DNA of 64,000 bases from Geodermatophilus amargosae (GCF_900116515.1 NZ_FPBA01000002.1:124001-188000), one strand, 5' to 3'. Numbered from the stretch's first letter, positions 30,792-39,688 are shown. Numbers and translations are program-made. Notes: generated by a model not told the origin, from the sequence alone.

Positions 30792-30797
30792 TAGGCT
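30792..30797 (+). promoter_or_regulatory. Candidate leaderless -10 box of the Rv3259-like gene
   Basis: TAGGCT, 9 bases before the ATG at 30807. Confidence 0.4.
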
Positions 30798-30806
30798 CCT
30801 CCCGCC

Positions 30807-31286
30807 ATGAGCCGACCCGTCCGCCCCGACCGCTCCGGGCCCGCCCGGTCCCGCCGCGACCGGCACGGCCGGGGACTGCGCGGGCGCCTCGTGCCCGACG
30901 AGGTCCCCCTCGCCCGCAGCCGCGCCGAGCAGTTCGACGACCTCGTGCTCGACGTCGTCGAGGACCTCGAGCACCGCTGGGAGCGGGAGCTCGCCGGGGT
31001 GGAGTTCGCCGTCGAGGACGTGCCCTGGGTCGACCACACCGACCCCGACGAGGTCGTGCTCGACCCCGACGTGCTCGACGACGGCACCGTGCCGCTGGCG
31101 CGGGTGCTGCCGCCCCACCGCGAGGACGGCCGGGAGGTGCCGGCGCGGATCATCGTCTACCGGCGGCCCCTCGAGGTCCGGGCGCACGACCGCGACGACC
31201 TCGCCGACCTGGTGCGCGACGTCGTCGTCGACCAGGTGGCGGTGCTGCTCGGCCGCGACCCCGAGGAGATCGACCCGACGGGCTGA
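30807..31286 (+). CDS. Metallopeptidase-family protein (Rv3259-like), zinc motif lost
   Basis: A 159-residue protein of the actinobacterial zincin-like family. The N-terminal Arg-rich stretch (RSRRDRHGRGLRG), the pattern LARSRAEQFDDLVLDVVEDLEHRW and the C-terminal RDVVVDQVAVLLGRDPEEIDP are recognisable. In active members the last part is HExxH; here the His-Glu pair is Arg-Asp and no second His follows, so peptidase activity is unlikely. Its mycobacterial relative also seems to lack a full motif. ATG at 30807, divergent from the DUF3499 gene. Confidence 0.8.
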   Translation: MSRPVRPDRSGPARSRRDRHGRGLRGRLVPDEVPLARSRAEQFDDLVLDVVEDLEHRWERELAGVEFAVEDVPWVDHTDPDEVVLDPDVLDDGTVPLARVLPPHREDGREVPARIIVYRRPLEVRAHDRDDLADLVRDVVVDQVAVLLGRDPEEIDPTG

Positions 31287-31299
31287 CGACGGGGGCGGG

Positions 31300-32211
31300 T
31301 CACCTCCGGTCGACCGGGCTGCCGAGCTCGCGGGCCATCGCGCGCGCCTCGTCGAGGCGAGCCCGGGCGAAGGCGGCGTCCAGGCCGTCCCCGCGGTCGG
31401 CCCGCGTCAGCCGGGCCACCAGCTGCTCGAGGGCGACGGCGTGCCACAGCAGGCCGACGTCGGGCTCCTCCCAGCCGGCGGTCCGCGACAGCACCACCTC
31501 GCCGATCTGCGCGCGGTCCTGCGCGTCGGGGGTCGTGGCCCACAGGGTGAGCAGGTCGCGGTGCCGTGGGGCGGAGCGGACGCCGGACCACTCGAGGACC
31601 ACCAGCCGCTCCTCGCCGTCGGCGTCCCCGGCGTCGATGACGGCGTTGGCCGCGCGCAGGTCGCCGTGCGCGACCTCGGACAGCGGCAGCTGCGCCGCGG
31701 CCGCCCGGACCGCCCGCAGCTCACCGATCCGCACGCCGCCGCGGACGAGCCGGGAGCCGTCCTGCAGCGTCCCCCGGGTCCGGCGCAGTGCCCCGCCGGC
31801 CGGGGGCTCCCACGGCTCGCCGGCCGGGGCGGGCAGCGGCGCGATGCGCACCGCGGCCTCGACCGCCGCGGCGGTCCAGCGGGGCCCGCCGGAGGGGGCG
31901 GGGTGGACGCGGCGGGACAGCAGCCACCGGCCGTCGTCGGCGGCGGCGACCACCTCGGGCACGCCGACCCGCCGCTCCTCGGCCCAGCGCCGGCCGCGCA
32001 GCTCGGCCAGCAGCCGGCCGCGGCCGCTCTCGGTGACCGCGAGGTCCAGGACCCGGTCGGCGAGCACGCCCTGGACCACGCCGAGGCGGGCGGACAGGTC
32101 AGCCACGGCGACGACCGGCTCGGCCACCCCCAGTTCGGCGAGCAGCGAGACGACCCGCTCGCCGGCTGCCGCCGCCGTCCCCGACGAGGTCGACCCCGGC
32201 CCGTTCTGCAT
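31300..32211 (-). CDS. Aminoglycoside-phosphotransferase-like protein, partly degenerate
   Basis: A 303-residue protein whose C-terminal half carries the APH/choline-kinase catalytic loop VAHGDLRAANAVI and, 25 residues on, VLEWSGV, where the magnesium-binding Asp of the family is Glu. The N-terminal ATP lobe is hard to recognise. It may be a small-molecule kinase or an inactive relative. The ATG at 32211 begins the family-like part. It converges with the Rv3259-like gene (13 bp between stops) and is divergent from the membrane protein gene at 32288. Confidence 0.6.
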   Translation of the reverse strand: MQNGPGSTSSGTAAAAGERVVSLLAELGVAEPVVAVADLSARLGVVQGVLADRVLDLAVTESGRGRLLAELRGRRWAEERRVGVPEVVAAADDGRWLLSRRVHPAPSGGPRWTAAAVEAAVRIAPLPAPAGEPWEPPAGGALRRTRGTLQDGSRLVRGGVRIGELRAVRAAAAQLPLSEVAHGDLRAANAVIDAGDADGEERLVVLEWSGVRSAPRHRDLLTLWATTPDAQDRAQIGEVVLSRTAGWEEPDVGLLWHAVALEQLVARLTRADRGDGLDAAFARARLDEARAMARELGSPVDRR

Positions 32212-32287
32212 CACCGGGGGATCCTGGCAGGAGCCCCGGCGCGCCGCTCGGAGGTCCCCGGCAGGGCGCCCTGCGATGCTCGTCCGG

Positions 32288-33271
32288 ATGGACTCCGCCG
32301 TGCCGCTCGCCGCCTGGGTCGTGCTCGGCGCGGCCCTGCCGGCGCTCGGGGCGGTCGTCGCGGGCCTGCTGCTCACCCGCCGGCGTGGCGGACCCGCGCC
32401 GGCCCCGGCACCGCCGGCGCCGGCCCGCTCCCCCGGCCCGCGCTGGGCGGTCGACGACCTGCCCGGCTTCCTCGAGGCGCCCCCGGGCATCCCCGGCCCG
32501 CCGCCTCGGGTGGCCGGCCCGCCGCCCGCGCCCCTGGTCCCGGCGGGTCCGGACCCGGCGCCGCGCACCGTCGCCGGACTCGCCGCCGCGGCGCTGGCGC
32601 TGGTCGCCGTCCTCGCCGGCCTCGCGCTGGGCGGCGGGGCCCCGGAGCAGGCCGCCGGCGCTCCCCCGGCGGCGACCGCACCGCCGGCGCCGGCCGCCCC
32701 GACGACGGCCCGTCCCGACCTCCCACCCGTCCCCGGCGACCCGCTGCCCGGCGAGCGCGGTGCGGGCCTGCTCGCCGCGCGGTCGGTGCCCCTCGGCCGC
32801 GACGGTGCCACCGCACGGCTGGCCCTCGGCGGGCTGGTGCTCGAGCAGCGCGCCGTCGGGGTCACCGTCGGCTACCCGTCGGTGAGCGTCAGCGTGGGGA
32901 CGGACGGGACGGCGCTGGCCCACGTGCGGCTGCCGACCTGGAACTGCCTCGGGACCACCGCGCCGGCCGATCCGCGCGCGGCCGGCTGCAGCCCCGCCGG
33001 GACCGAGTACGCCGACCTGCCCTCCCCCGCGCTCCGCGTGACCCGCGACGGCGACGCGCTCCGGCTCACCGGCCGCTTCCCCACCTACGCCCGCCCCTCG
33101 GGGACGCCGCCGGCCTACACCGGGCGGGTCTACGAGCTGACCGTCACCGTCGCCCCGGACGGGCCGGCCGTCGACGGCGAGGCACCCGCGGGCGGTGCGC
33201 TGTTCCTGGGCACCGAGCGGGCCGAGGCGCTGCCCGACCCGCTGCTCAGCCGGATCCGCGTCGCCGGCTGA
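32288..33271 (+). CDS. Hypothetical membrane-anchored secreted protein
   Basis: A 327-residue protein with a first membrane segment at about 5-30, a cytoplasmic Pro-rich stretch, a second membrane segment at about 97-120 and an extracellular beta-rich domain from about 165 to the end with two Cys (WNCLGTT and AGCSPAG) likely bonded. No known family is recognised. The ATG at 32288 lies 7 bases after GATGCT, so it may be leaderless; ATG 32276 is an alternative. Its 3' end overlaps the convergent gene by 26 bp. Confidence 0.65.
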   Translation: MDSAVPLAAWVVLGAALPALGAVVAGLLLTRRRGGPAPAPAPPAPARSPGPRWAVDDLPGFLEAPPGIPGPPPRVAGPPPAPLVPAGPDPAPRTVAGLAAAALALVAVLAGLALGGGAPEQAAGAPPAATAPPAPAAPTTARPDLPPVPGDPLPGERGAGLLAARSVPLGRDGATARLALGGLVLEQRAVGVTVGYPSVSVSVGTDGTALAHVRLPTWNCLGTTAPADPRAAGCSPAGTEYADLPSPALRVTRDGDALRLTGRFPTYARPSGTPPAYTGRVYELTVTVAPDGPAVDGEAPAGGALFLGTERAEALPDPLLSRIRVAG

Positions 33272-34145
33272 CCGGCACCGGCGGGACCAGCCGTGCCGCC
33301 CGGTCGAGCACCGGCCGTAGCACCCGGCCCCGGCCGGAGACGGTGACGCCGACGAGGGGCGCGCCGCGCACGGTGTCCAGCCCGCCGACCTCCGAGCGGC
33401 CCCGCCACGGCAGCCGGTCGGCACCGTCGACCAGCGTGAGCAGCCCGGCGCGCGACCGGCCGCCCGCGCCGACCGTGGCGACCTCGACCTGCCCGAGGGC
33501 GGCGTGCAGCCGGGACGCCGCACGGACCAGGTCGCGGGCGCGGACGTCGGGCTCGGCGGCGAGCAGGTACGGCAGCACCCGGTCCAGCACCCGCGGGTCC
33601 CGGCTGCGCAGGACCGGTCCGGCGGCGGCGGCGTCGAGGCGGTCGACCAGCAGCAGGCTGCGGGAGGTGGCCACCCGGGCGTCGGGCCGCAGCCGCGCCA
33701 GCGCGCGCACCACGGGGTCGCCGAGCGGCAGCCCGGCCAGCCGCAGCCGCCAGGGCCGGCACAGCCCGGCGAGCAGGTCCAGCACGCCCGCGGCGAGCCG
33801 ATCGGCGGCGTCGTCGTCCCGGGCGAGCAGCCGGGCCGGCGGCCGGCCGCCGGGGACCGGCAGGCCGTCGCCGAGCAGGGTCGCGGTGACGACCGGGCCG
33901 GCGGTGGCCAGCGCCAGGAGGGCCAGCGCGTCGGGCCGGCCCGGGCCACGCGGCCCGACGACGACCGCGACGGGCCGCAGCCGGGGCCGGGGACGGGCCG
34001 CCTGCACCGAGAGGACGGCGGTCAGCCAGGGCGCCGCGGCGGTCACCGGGGCGGCCAGGTCGCGGGCGAGCGGGACGGCGGCGCGGACCTCGGCGGCGAC
34101 GCGCGCCCGGCCCAGCGCCGTGCGCGTGTCCCTGTCGCCGGTCAC
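33246..34145 (-). CDS. Conserved hypothetical protein
   Basis: A 299-residue Arg/Ala-rich soluble protein (RPVAVVVGPRGPGRPDALALLALATAGPVVTATLLGDG and similar). One segment, VVVGPRGPGRPD, vaguely resembles a P-loop but lacks Lys and Thr. I recognise no family. The GTG at 34145 is used; GTG 34163 is also possible. It sits downstream of whiB2 but behind a strong terminator, so it has its own promoter. It overlaps the convergent gene on its left by 26 bp. Confidence 0.55.
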   Translation of the reverse strand: MTGDRDTRTALGRARVAAEVRAAVPLARDLAAPVTAAAPWLTAVLSVQAARPRPRLRPVAVVVGPRGPGRPDALALLALATAGPVVTATLLGDGLPVPGGRPPARLLARDDDAADRLAAGVLDLLAGLCRPWRLRLAGLPLGDPVVRALARLRPDARVATSRSLLLVDRLDAAAAGPVLRSRDPRVLDRVLPYLLAAEPDVRARDLVRAASRLHAALGQVEVATVGAGGRSRAGLLTLVDGADRLPWRGRSEVGGLDTVRGAPLVGVTVSGRGRVLRPVLDRAARLVPPVPVSRRRGSG

Positions 34146-34185
34146 CGGCCCATCCGACCACACGGACCGGCCCGCCCCGGGAACG

Positions 34186-34222
34186 CCGCAGCCCCCGACG
34201 GCGGTGCCGTCGGGGGCTGCGG
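34186..34222 (-). terminator. Terminator downstream of whiB2
   Basis: A perfect 17-bp stem CCGCAGCCCCCGACGGC (34186-34202) with its complement at 34206-34222 and a 3-base loop, 69 bp past the whiB2 stop. Confidence 0.8.
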
Positions 34223-34290
34223 TGGTGGACTGGGGGGTCGCACGTCGGTGTGCAGGACGTCCCGTCAGGCCCCTGGCGAGGGGCCGTCGT

Positions 34291-34626
34291 TCAGATGGCG
34301 CGGCGGCGCAGGCGGCGGCGCTCCCGCTCCGAGAGACCGCCCCAGATGCCGAAGCGCTCGTCGTTGGCGAGGGCGTACTCGAGGCACTCGGCCTTGACCT
34401 CGCAGCCGGTGCAGATCTTCTTCGCCTCGCGCGTGGAACCGCCCTTCTCGGGGAAGAAAGCCTCCGGGTCGGTCTCGGCGCACAGTGCGCGCTCCTGCCA
34501 GGACTGCACGTCGTCGGTCAGGCCCGTGCCGAGCATGCCCATCAGCCCCTGGTCGGCCGACCCGCTCCCCCGGGAGACCCGCTCCGACCCGCCGACGTAG
34601 TCGCTCAGCCACGAGACCTCTGCCAT
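34291..34626 (-). CDS. whiB2: WhiB2/WhmD-type iron-sulfur transcription factor
   Basis: A 111-residue WhiB protein. Four cluster ligands are at Cys 49, 72, 75 and 81 (ALCAET, KKICTGC, AEC), followed by the GIWGG turn and a basic tail RERRRLRRR that meets DNA. WhiB2 (WhmD in M. smegmatis, WhiB in Streptomyces) is needed for septation. The ATG at 34626 follows GAGAGGGG. A good promoter is at 34709-34738. It is divergent from fbiA, as in M. tuberculosis (Rv3260c/Rv3261). Confidence 0.95.
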   Translation of the reverse strand: MAEVSWLSDYVGGSERVSRGSGSADQGLMGMLGTGLTDDVQSWQERALCAETDPEAFFPEKGGSTREAKKICTGCEVKAECLEYALANDERFGIWGGLSERERRRLRRRAI

Positions 34627-34708
34627 GACGATGCGTCCCCTCTCGCTCTCGTCCGCGACGCGGATCCCCGGGCCTGCCCCGACGTCATCCGTGCCGTACA
34701 CCGCCGGA

Positions 34709-34738
34709 ATTACACGCGTGTCGTTGCCCGAGCGTCAA
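34709..34738 (-). promoter_or_regulatory. whiB2 promoter with palindrome over the -10
   Basis: On the minus strand the -35 TTGACG (34738 to 34733) and -10 TGTAAT (34714 to 34709) are 18 bp apart, the best sigma70-type promoter I see here. The palindrome ACACGCGTGT (34712-34721) overlaps the -10 and could be an operator. The leader would be about 75 bases. Confidence 0.65.
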
Positions 34739-34777
34739 CTTCGCCCGGTGTAAGCGGTCGACCACACCGACCCCACG

Positions 34778-34805
34778 CGTCACACCTCGTTCGTCACATC
34801 TCGTG
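34778..34805. repeat. 14-bp direct repeat in the whiB2/fbiA intergenic region
   Basis: CGTCACACCTCGTT (34778-34791) is followed at once by CGTCACATCTCGTG (34792-34805), two mismatches. Each copy carries GTCACA, the core of the reported MtrA site. Confidence 0.6.
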
Positions 34806-34864
34806 CACTCCCTCGACACGCCCGTCGAACAGTGGACAACTGCCCATGGGGCACGATGAGTTTC

Positions 34865-35827
34865 GTGGAGATCGTCGTGCTCGCCGGTGGTGTCGGCGGG
34901 GCCCGGTTCCTGACCGGTCTGCGGGAGGTCGCACCCCCGTCGTCGGTCACCGCGGTGGTCAACACCGGTGACGACGTGACGATGCACGGGCTGCGCATCT
35001 GCCCGGACCTGGACACCGTCGTCTACACCCTCGGCGGCGGCATCGACCCCGAGCGCGGCTGGGGCCGGGCGGGCGAGTCCTGGACGGTCAAGGAGGAACT
35101 GGCCGCCTACGGCGCCGAGCCCACGTGGTTCGGCCTCGGCGACCGCGATCTCGCCACGCACCTGGTCCGCACGCGGATGCTCGACGCCGGCTACCCGCTC
35201 TCCGACGTCACCGCGGCCCTCGCCGACCGGTGGCAGCCGGGGGTCACGGTGCTGCCGATGAGCGACCAGCGGGTCGAGACGCACGTCGTCGTCGACGACC
35301 CAGCCACCGGCCGGCGCACCGCCGTCCACTTCCAGGAGTGGTGGGTCCGCCACCGCGCCGAGCCGCAGGCGCACGCCTTCGTGCAGGTCGGCGCCGAGCA
35401 GGCGCGTCCGGCCCCCGGCGTGGTCGAGGCGCTGGCCCGCGCCGACGCCGTCGTGCTCGCGCCGTCGAACCCGGTCGTGTCGGTCGGCACGATCCTCGGC
35501 GTGCCCGGCCTGCGCGACGCGCTGCTGGCCACCCCCGGCCGCGTCGTCGGGATCTCCCCCGTCGTGGACGGTGGGGTGGTGCGCGGGATGGCCGACCGCT
35601 GCCTGCCGGTGCTCGGCGTCGAGGTCAGCGCCGAGGGCGTCGGCCGGCACTACGGCGCGCGCTCCGACGGCGGCCTGCTCGACGCCTGGCTGGTGCACAC
35701 CGGCGACCCCGCGCAGGTCCCCGGCGTGGACGTGCGCGCCGTGCCGCTGCTGATGAGCTCCCCCGAGGCCACCGCCGCGATGGCCCGGGCCGCCCTGGAC
35801 GCCGCCGGTGTCCGCCTCGATGGCTGA
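34865..35827 (+). CDS. fbiA: 2-phospho-L-lactate transferase (coenzyme F420 synthesis)
   Basis: A 320-residue CofD/FbiA protein that moves the phospho-lactyl (or phosphoenolpyruvyl) group onto the deazaflavin Fo. Visible marks are VLAGGVGGARFLTGL at the start, CPDLDTVVYTLGGG and LAPSNPVVSVGTIL. The GTG at 34865 fits the conserved N-terminus; ATG 34856 would add three residues. It overlaps fbiB by 8 bp. The pair serves F420-dependent enzymes such as the one at 15579. Confidence 0.94.
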   Translation: MEIVVLAGGVGGARFLTGLREVAPPSSVTAVVNTGDDVTMHGLRICPDLDTVVYTLGGGIDPERGWGRAGESWTVKEELAAYGAEPTWFGLGDRDLATHLVRTRMLDAGYPLSDVTAALADRWQPGVTVLPMSDQRVETHVVVDDPATGRRTAVHFQEWWVRHRAEPQAHAFVQVGAEQARPAPGVVEALARADAVVLAPSNPVVSVGTILGVPGLRDALLATPGRVVGISPVVDGGVVRGMADRCLPVLGVEVSAEGVGRHYGARSDGGLLDAWLVHTGDPAQVPGVDVRAVPLLMSSPEATAAMARAALDAAGVRLDG

Positions 35828-36947
35828 GGAAGGGCCCTCCTGCCCCCCGCCGCTCGCGAGCTCGCGGCGGGATCCTGCAGGAGGGCCGGTCGGCGGATTG
35901 CACGTGCTCCCCGTGCGGGGGCTGCCGGAGTTCACCGCCGGTGACGACCTGGCCGCGGCCGTCGCCGGGGCCGCGCCGTGGCTGGCCGACGCCGACGTCG
36001 TCGTCGTGACCTCCAAGGTCGTGTCCAAGGTCGAGGGCCGCGTCGTGCCGGTGCCGCCGGGCGCCGACCGCGAGGCCGTGCGGCAGCGCGCCATCGACGA
36101 GGAGACGGTGCGCGTGGTGGCCCGCCGCGGGCCGCTGAAGATCGTCGAGACGCGGCACGGCTGGGTGGTCGCCGCGGCCGGCATCGACGCCTCCAACGTG
36201 CCCGGCGACTCGCTCGTGCTGCTCCCCGCCGACGCCGACGCCTCCGCGCGCGGGCTGCGCGACCGGCTCCGGGAGCTCCTCGGTGTCGAGGTGGCGGTGG
36301 TCGTCAGCGACACCTTCGGCCGCACCTGGCGCGAGGGGCTCACCGACGTCGCGGTGGGGTCGGCCGGCATCACGGCACTCACCGACCACCGCGGCGCCGT
36401 GGACTCGCACGGGAACCGGCTGGAGACCACCCAGACGGCCGTCGTCGACGAGGTGGCCTCGGCCGCGGACCTGGTGAAGGGCAAGCTCGACGGCGTCCCG
36501 GTCGCCGTCGTCCGCGGGCTGCCGTTCGCGGCACCGGCCGAGGACACCGGGACCCGCCCGCTGGTCCGGCTCGGCCCCGGCGACCTGTTCCCCTACGGCA
36601 GCCGCGACCTGGTGGCCAGCCGGCAGCCGGCCGCCGACCTGGTCCCCCGCGACGGGGACCGCGAGGCGGTCGCCGAGGCCTTCCGGGTGGCCAGCGCCGC
36701 GCTGCCGGAGTTCCCGGTGGTGCTCCGGCACGGTGGCGAGGGCGACGGCGTGGTCGACGTCCACCTGCCGCAGCGCGCCGCCACCACCGGCGAGCGGATC
36801 GCCGCCGCGCTCAACCTCGGCGCGCTGCTGGGCGCCGTCGTCGTGCAGCTGCACGCGGAGGGCTGGGCGACCCGCTGGGAGCCGGTCGGCACGCAGGGCG
36901 GGTCGTCACTCGTCGGGAGGTTGTGGCTCGGCTCCCCCCGGGACTGA
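35820..36947 (+). CDS. fbiB: Coenzyme F420-0:L-glutamate ligase, short C-terminal domain
   Basis: A 375-residue protein. Residues 28-250 are the CofE ligase that adds glutamates to F420-0 ([34 protein letters not shown]). M. tuberculosis FbiB has about 448 residues with a full nitroreductase domain that reduces dehydro-F420-0; here only about 115 residues follow the ligase, with a weak nitroreductase-like piece ([20 protein letters not shown]). The first 24 residues are encoded by a large palindrome (35833-35887), so the true start may be further in, at TTG 35898 or GTG 35904. Confidence 0.9.
   Translation: MAEEGPSCPPPLASSRRDPAGGPVGGLHVLPVRGLPEFTAGDDLAAAVAGAAPWLADADVVVVTSKVVSKVEGRVVPVPPGADREAVRQRAIDEETVRVVARRGPLKIVETRHGWVVAAAGIDASNVPGDSLVLLPADADASARGLRDRLRELLGVEVAVVVSDTFGRTWREGLTDVAVGSAGITALTDHRGAVDSHGNRLETTQTAVVDEVASAADLVKGKLDGVPVAVVRGLPFAAPAEDTGTRPLVRLGPGDLFPYGSRDLVASRQPAADLVPRDGDREAVAEAFRVASAALPEFPVVLRHGGEGDGVVDVHLPQRAATTGERIAAALNLGALLGAVVVQLHAEGWATRWEPVGTQGGSSLVGRLWLGSPRD
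35833..35887. repeat. 55-bp nested palindrome at the fbiA/fbiB junction, REP-like
   Basis: Outer arms GGCCCTCCTGC (35833-35843) and GCAGGAGGGCC (35877-35887) enclose inner arms CCCGCCGC (35846-35853) and GCGGCGGG (35864-35871) with CGCGAGCTCGCG at the centre. It lies just after the fbiA stop. The build is that of a dispersed palindromic element; only one copy is seen in the window. Confidence 0.7.
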
Positions 36948-36962
36948 GCGGCCGGGTCTCGG

Positions 36963-36968
36963 TAGCGT
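36963..36968 (+). promoter_or_regulatory. Leaderless -10 box of rmlA
   Basis: TAGCGT followed by 8 bases and the ATG at 36977. Confidence 0.5.
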
Positions 36969-36976
36969 CCGCCCCC

Positions 36977-37849
36977 ATGCGGGGGATCATCCTGGCCGGG
37001 GGCACGGGCAGCCGCCTGTTCCCCATCACGCAGGCGGTCAGCAAGCAGCTCATGCCGGTCTACGACAAGCCGATGGTGTACTACCCGCTCTCGACGCTGA
37101 TGATGGCCGGCGTCCGCGAGGTGCTGGTGATCACCACGCCCGGCGACCAGGCCGCCTTCCGCGCCCTGCTCGGCGACGGGGGCCGGCTCGGGATGCGGAT
37201 CGAGTACGCCGCGCAGGAGCGGCCCGAGGGCCTGGCGCAGGCGTTCCTCATCGGCGCCGGTTTCGTCGGTGATGAGTCGGTCGCCCTGGTCCTGGGCGAC
37301 AACATCTTCTACGGCGCGGGGCTCGGGACGGCCCTGGGACGGCTGCCCGACCCCGACGGCGGGCACGTCTTCGCCTACCACGTGGCCAACCCGCAGGACT
37401 ACGGCGTCGTCGAGTTCGACGGCGCCGGGACGGTCCTCTCCATCGAGGAGAAGCCGGCCTCGCCCAAGAGCTCCTACGCCGTGCCGGGCCTGTACTTCTA
37501 CGAGTCGTCGGTGGTGGAGGTGGCCCGCGGCATCCGGCCCAGCGCCCGCGGCGAGCTCGAGATCACCGCGGTCAACGAGCACTACCTGCACCAGGGCCGG
37601 CTGACCGTCACCGTCCTCGACCGCGGGACGGCGTGGCTCGACACCGGGACGTTCGCCTCGTTGCGTCAGGCGACGGAGTTCGTCTCGGTGGTCGAGGAGC
37701 GGCAGGGCCTCAAGATCGGCTGCATCGAGGAGGTCGCCTGGCGGCAGGGCTGGCTCGACGACGACGGCCTGCACCGCGCCGCCGAGCCCCTGGCCAAGAG
37801 CGGCTACGGCGACTACCTGCTGGGCCTGCTCGAGGACGGCCGCCGCTAG
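36977..37849 (+). CDS. rmlA: Glucose-1-phosphate thymidylyltransferase
   Basis: A 290-residue RmlA that makes dTDP-glucose from glucose-1-P and dTTP, the first step to dTDP-rhamnose used by WbbL. The signature [20 protein letters not shown] starts at residue 8; [10 protein letters not shown] and [19 protein letters not shown] follow. ATG at 36977, probably leaderless. The other rml genes are not in this window. Its last bases overlap the convergent glycosylase gene (shared CTAG). Confidence 0.95.
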   Translation: MRGIILAGGTGSRLFPITQAVSKQLMPVYDKPMVYYPLSTLMMAGVREVLVITTPGDQAAFRALLGDGGRLGMRIEYAAQERPEGLAQAFLIGAGFVGDESVALVLGDNIFYGAGLGTALGRLPDPDGGHVFAYHVANPQDYGVVEFDGAGTVLSIEEKPASPKSSYAVPGLYFYESSVVEVARGIRPSARGELEITAVNEHYLHQGRLTVTVLDRGTAWLDTGTFASLRQATEFVSVVEERQGLKIGCIEEVAWRQGWLDDDGLHRAAEPLAKSGYGDYLLGLLEDGRR

Positions 37850-38853
37850 ACGCGGCGGTAGTCGGTCGGCGCGGTCCGCGGGCCGCGCCGGGGCGGCATG
37901 CTCCCGCCGAGGTGCAGCAGCCGCACCACCCGCTGACGGTGCCCGTGCCAGGGCTCGAGCAGCTCCATCATCCCGTCGTCGTCGGTCTTGCGGCCGGCGA
38001 GCGACCAGCCCACCAGGTTCTTCAGGTGGTAGTCGCCGTAGCTGACGGTGTCCGGGCAGCCGAACGTGCGCTGCACGACCTCCGCGGCCGTCCAGACACC
38101 GATGCCGGGCACCGTGCGCAGCTTGCGCTGCAGGGTCGGTGAGTCGCAGTCGACGTCAGGCTCCAGGGCGTGCGCGACCGACGCGACGTGCAGCAGCGCC
38201 CGGCGGCGGGCGCCGTCGAGGCCGCAGCGGTGCCACTCCCAGTCGGTGATCCCGCGCAGGCGCCGCGGCGAGGGCAGGACCCGCATGCCCTCGGGCGCGG
38301 GGCCGGGCGCGGGGTCGCCGGCCAGCCGCAGCAGCGCCCGCCACACGCGGTGCGCCTCGACCACGGTGACCTTCTGCTCGAGCACCGCGGGGACCAGGGC
38401 GTCCCAGGTGCGGCCGGTGCGCCCCAGCCGCAGGTCCGGTGTGCGCCGCGCGATCTCGCCGACCAGGCGGTGGTGTCCCGGCTCGAAGCCGTCGGGGTCG
38501 TCGTCGGCGCCCAGCCACCCGGGCACCGCCGTCCCCGCCCACTCCGCCCCGGGGCCCCACGCCTGCACCCGCACCTCGCCGCAGCGGTGGGTGATGCGGA
38601 CCGTGGCCGGGCCGCACGGGGTGGTCGTCGTCCGCCAGACGGCGTCCCCGTCCCACTGCATCGCCGGGTCCCCGGCGCTGCGCTGGTGCGGCCGCAGCAC
38701 CGCCTTGAGGTCGAAGCCCCAGTCCGGCCGCCAGCAGTCGGTGAAGTCCGGATCGGTACCCGTGCCCGAGGGTGCCGTGCCCGAGGGTGCCGGGCCCCGG
38801 GGGGCCGGGAGCGCGGGTGCCGGCGGGGTCGGGGCCGGCAGTGCAGTGGTCAC
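37846..38853 (-). CDS. AlkA-like DNA-3-methyladenine glycosylase (HhH-GPD)
   Basis: A 335-residue base-excision repair glycosylase. An AlkA-type beta N-terminal domain precedes the helix-hairpin-helix [16 protein letters not shown] near residues 240-255 and the catalytic Asp in VSYGDYHL. The lyase Lys is absent, so it should be monofunctional. The first 30 residues are Pro/Ala-rich with two PSGTA-type units from a 15-bp DNA repeat. GTG start at 38853. Confidence 0.85.
   Translation of the reverse strand: MTTALPAPTPPAPALPAPRGPAPSGTAPSGTGTDPDFTDCWRPDWGFDLKAVLRPHQRSAGDPAMQWDGDAVWRTTTTPCGPATVRITHRCGEVRVQAWGPGAEWAGTAVPGWLGADDDPDGFEPGHHRLVGEIARRTPDLRLGRTGRTWDALVPAVLEQKVTVVEAHRVWRALLRLAGDPAPGPAPEGMRVLPSPRRLRGITDWEWHRCGLDGARRRALLHVASVAHALEPDVDCDSPTLQRKLRTVPGIGVWTAAEVVQRTFGCPDTVSYGDYHLKNLVGWSLAGRKTDDDGMMELLEPWHGHRQRVVRLLHLGGSMPPRRGPRTAPTDYRRV
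38762..38791. repeat. Tandem 15-bp repeat in the glycosylase gene
   Basis: Two copies of GTGCCCGAGGGTGCC, in frame within the disordered N-terminus. Confidence 0.85.
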
Positions 38854-38917
38854 GCGGGGTCTCCGGGGAAGAGGGAGCCGTCAGGTCGGGAGACGGTCGG
38901 GGCAGCAGGCGGTCGGG

Positions 38918-39688
38918 TCAGCGGGGCGCCATGCGCAGGGCGCCGTCCATCCGGATGACCTCGCCGTTGAGATAGCCGTGCTCGATGATGCCGAGCGCCA
39001 GCCGGGCGAAGTCGTCGGGGCGGCCCAGGCGCTTGGGGAACGGGATGCCGTCGGCCAGCGCGGTGCGGGCCTCCTCGGGCAGCGCGCCCAGCAGCGGCGT
39101 GTCGACGAGGCCCGGCGCGATCGTGCAGACCCGCACGCCGACGGTGGACAGGTCGCGCGCGGCCGGCAGCGTCATGCCGACGATGCCGCCCTTGGAGGCG
39201 CTGTAGGCGACCTGGCCGATCTGGCCGTCGTAGGCGGCGATCGAGGCGGTGTTGACCACCACGCCGCGCTCGCCGTCCTCCTCCGGCTCGGTGGCGGCCA
39301 TCGCGGCGGCGGACAGGCGCAGCACGTTGAAGGTGCCGACCAGGTTGACCATCACGGTGCGGAGGAACGGGTCCAGGTCGTGCGGGGTGTTGCCCTTGCC
39401 CACGGTGCGCTGCGCCCACCCGATGCCGGCGCAGTTGACCGCGATCCGCAGCGGCCGGTCCTTGCCGGTGGCGTCGGCGACCGCGGCGGCCACCTGGTCC
39501 TCGTCGGTGACGTCAGTGCGCACGAACGTCGTGTGCCCGCCCAGCTCGGCGGCCAGCGCCTTGCCGCGCTCCTCGTTGAGGTCCAGGACGGTCACCGCGG
39601 CACCGCGCGCGGCCAGCGCGCGGGTGGTGGCCTCCCCGAGGCCCGAGGCCCCACCGGACACGACAGCTGCGACGTCGAAGTTCTGCAT
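38918..39688 (-). CDS. SDR dehydrogenase, 3-hydroxyacyl-CoA dehydrogenase type II-like
   Basis: A 256-residue SDR with [18 protein letters not shown] (NAD-binding), NCAGIG, and the active site Ser-Tyr-Lys ([21 protein letters not shown]). The spacing and the LDLNEERG acidic residue after strand 2 resemble HSD17B10-type 3-hydroxyacyl-CoA dehydrogenases that use NAD. The ATG at 39688 is used; ATG 39697 would add three residues. It is not obviously linked to its glycan neighbours. Confidence 0.85.
   Translation of the reverse strand: MQNFDVAAVVSGGASGLGEATTRALAARGAAVTVLDLNEERGKALAAELGGHTTFVRTDVTDEDQVAAAVADATGKDRPLRIAVNCAGIGWAQRTVGKGNTPHDLDPFLRTVMVNLVGTFNVLRLSAAAMAATEPEEDGERGVVVNTASIAAYDGQIGQVAYSASKGGIVGMTLPAARDLSTVGVRVCTIAPGLVDTPLLGALPEEARTALADGIPFPKRLGRPDDFARLALGIIEHGYLNGEVIRMDGALRMAPR

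Noticed and set aside
36948-36976. rmlA as part of the fbiAB operon
   Set aside because: It has its own TAGCGT box at leaderless distance and an unrelated function, though read-through cannot be excluded.
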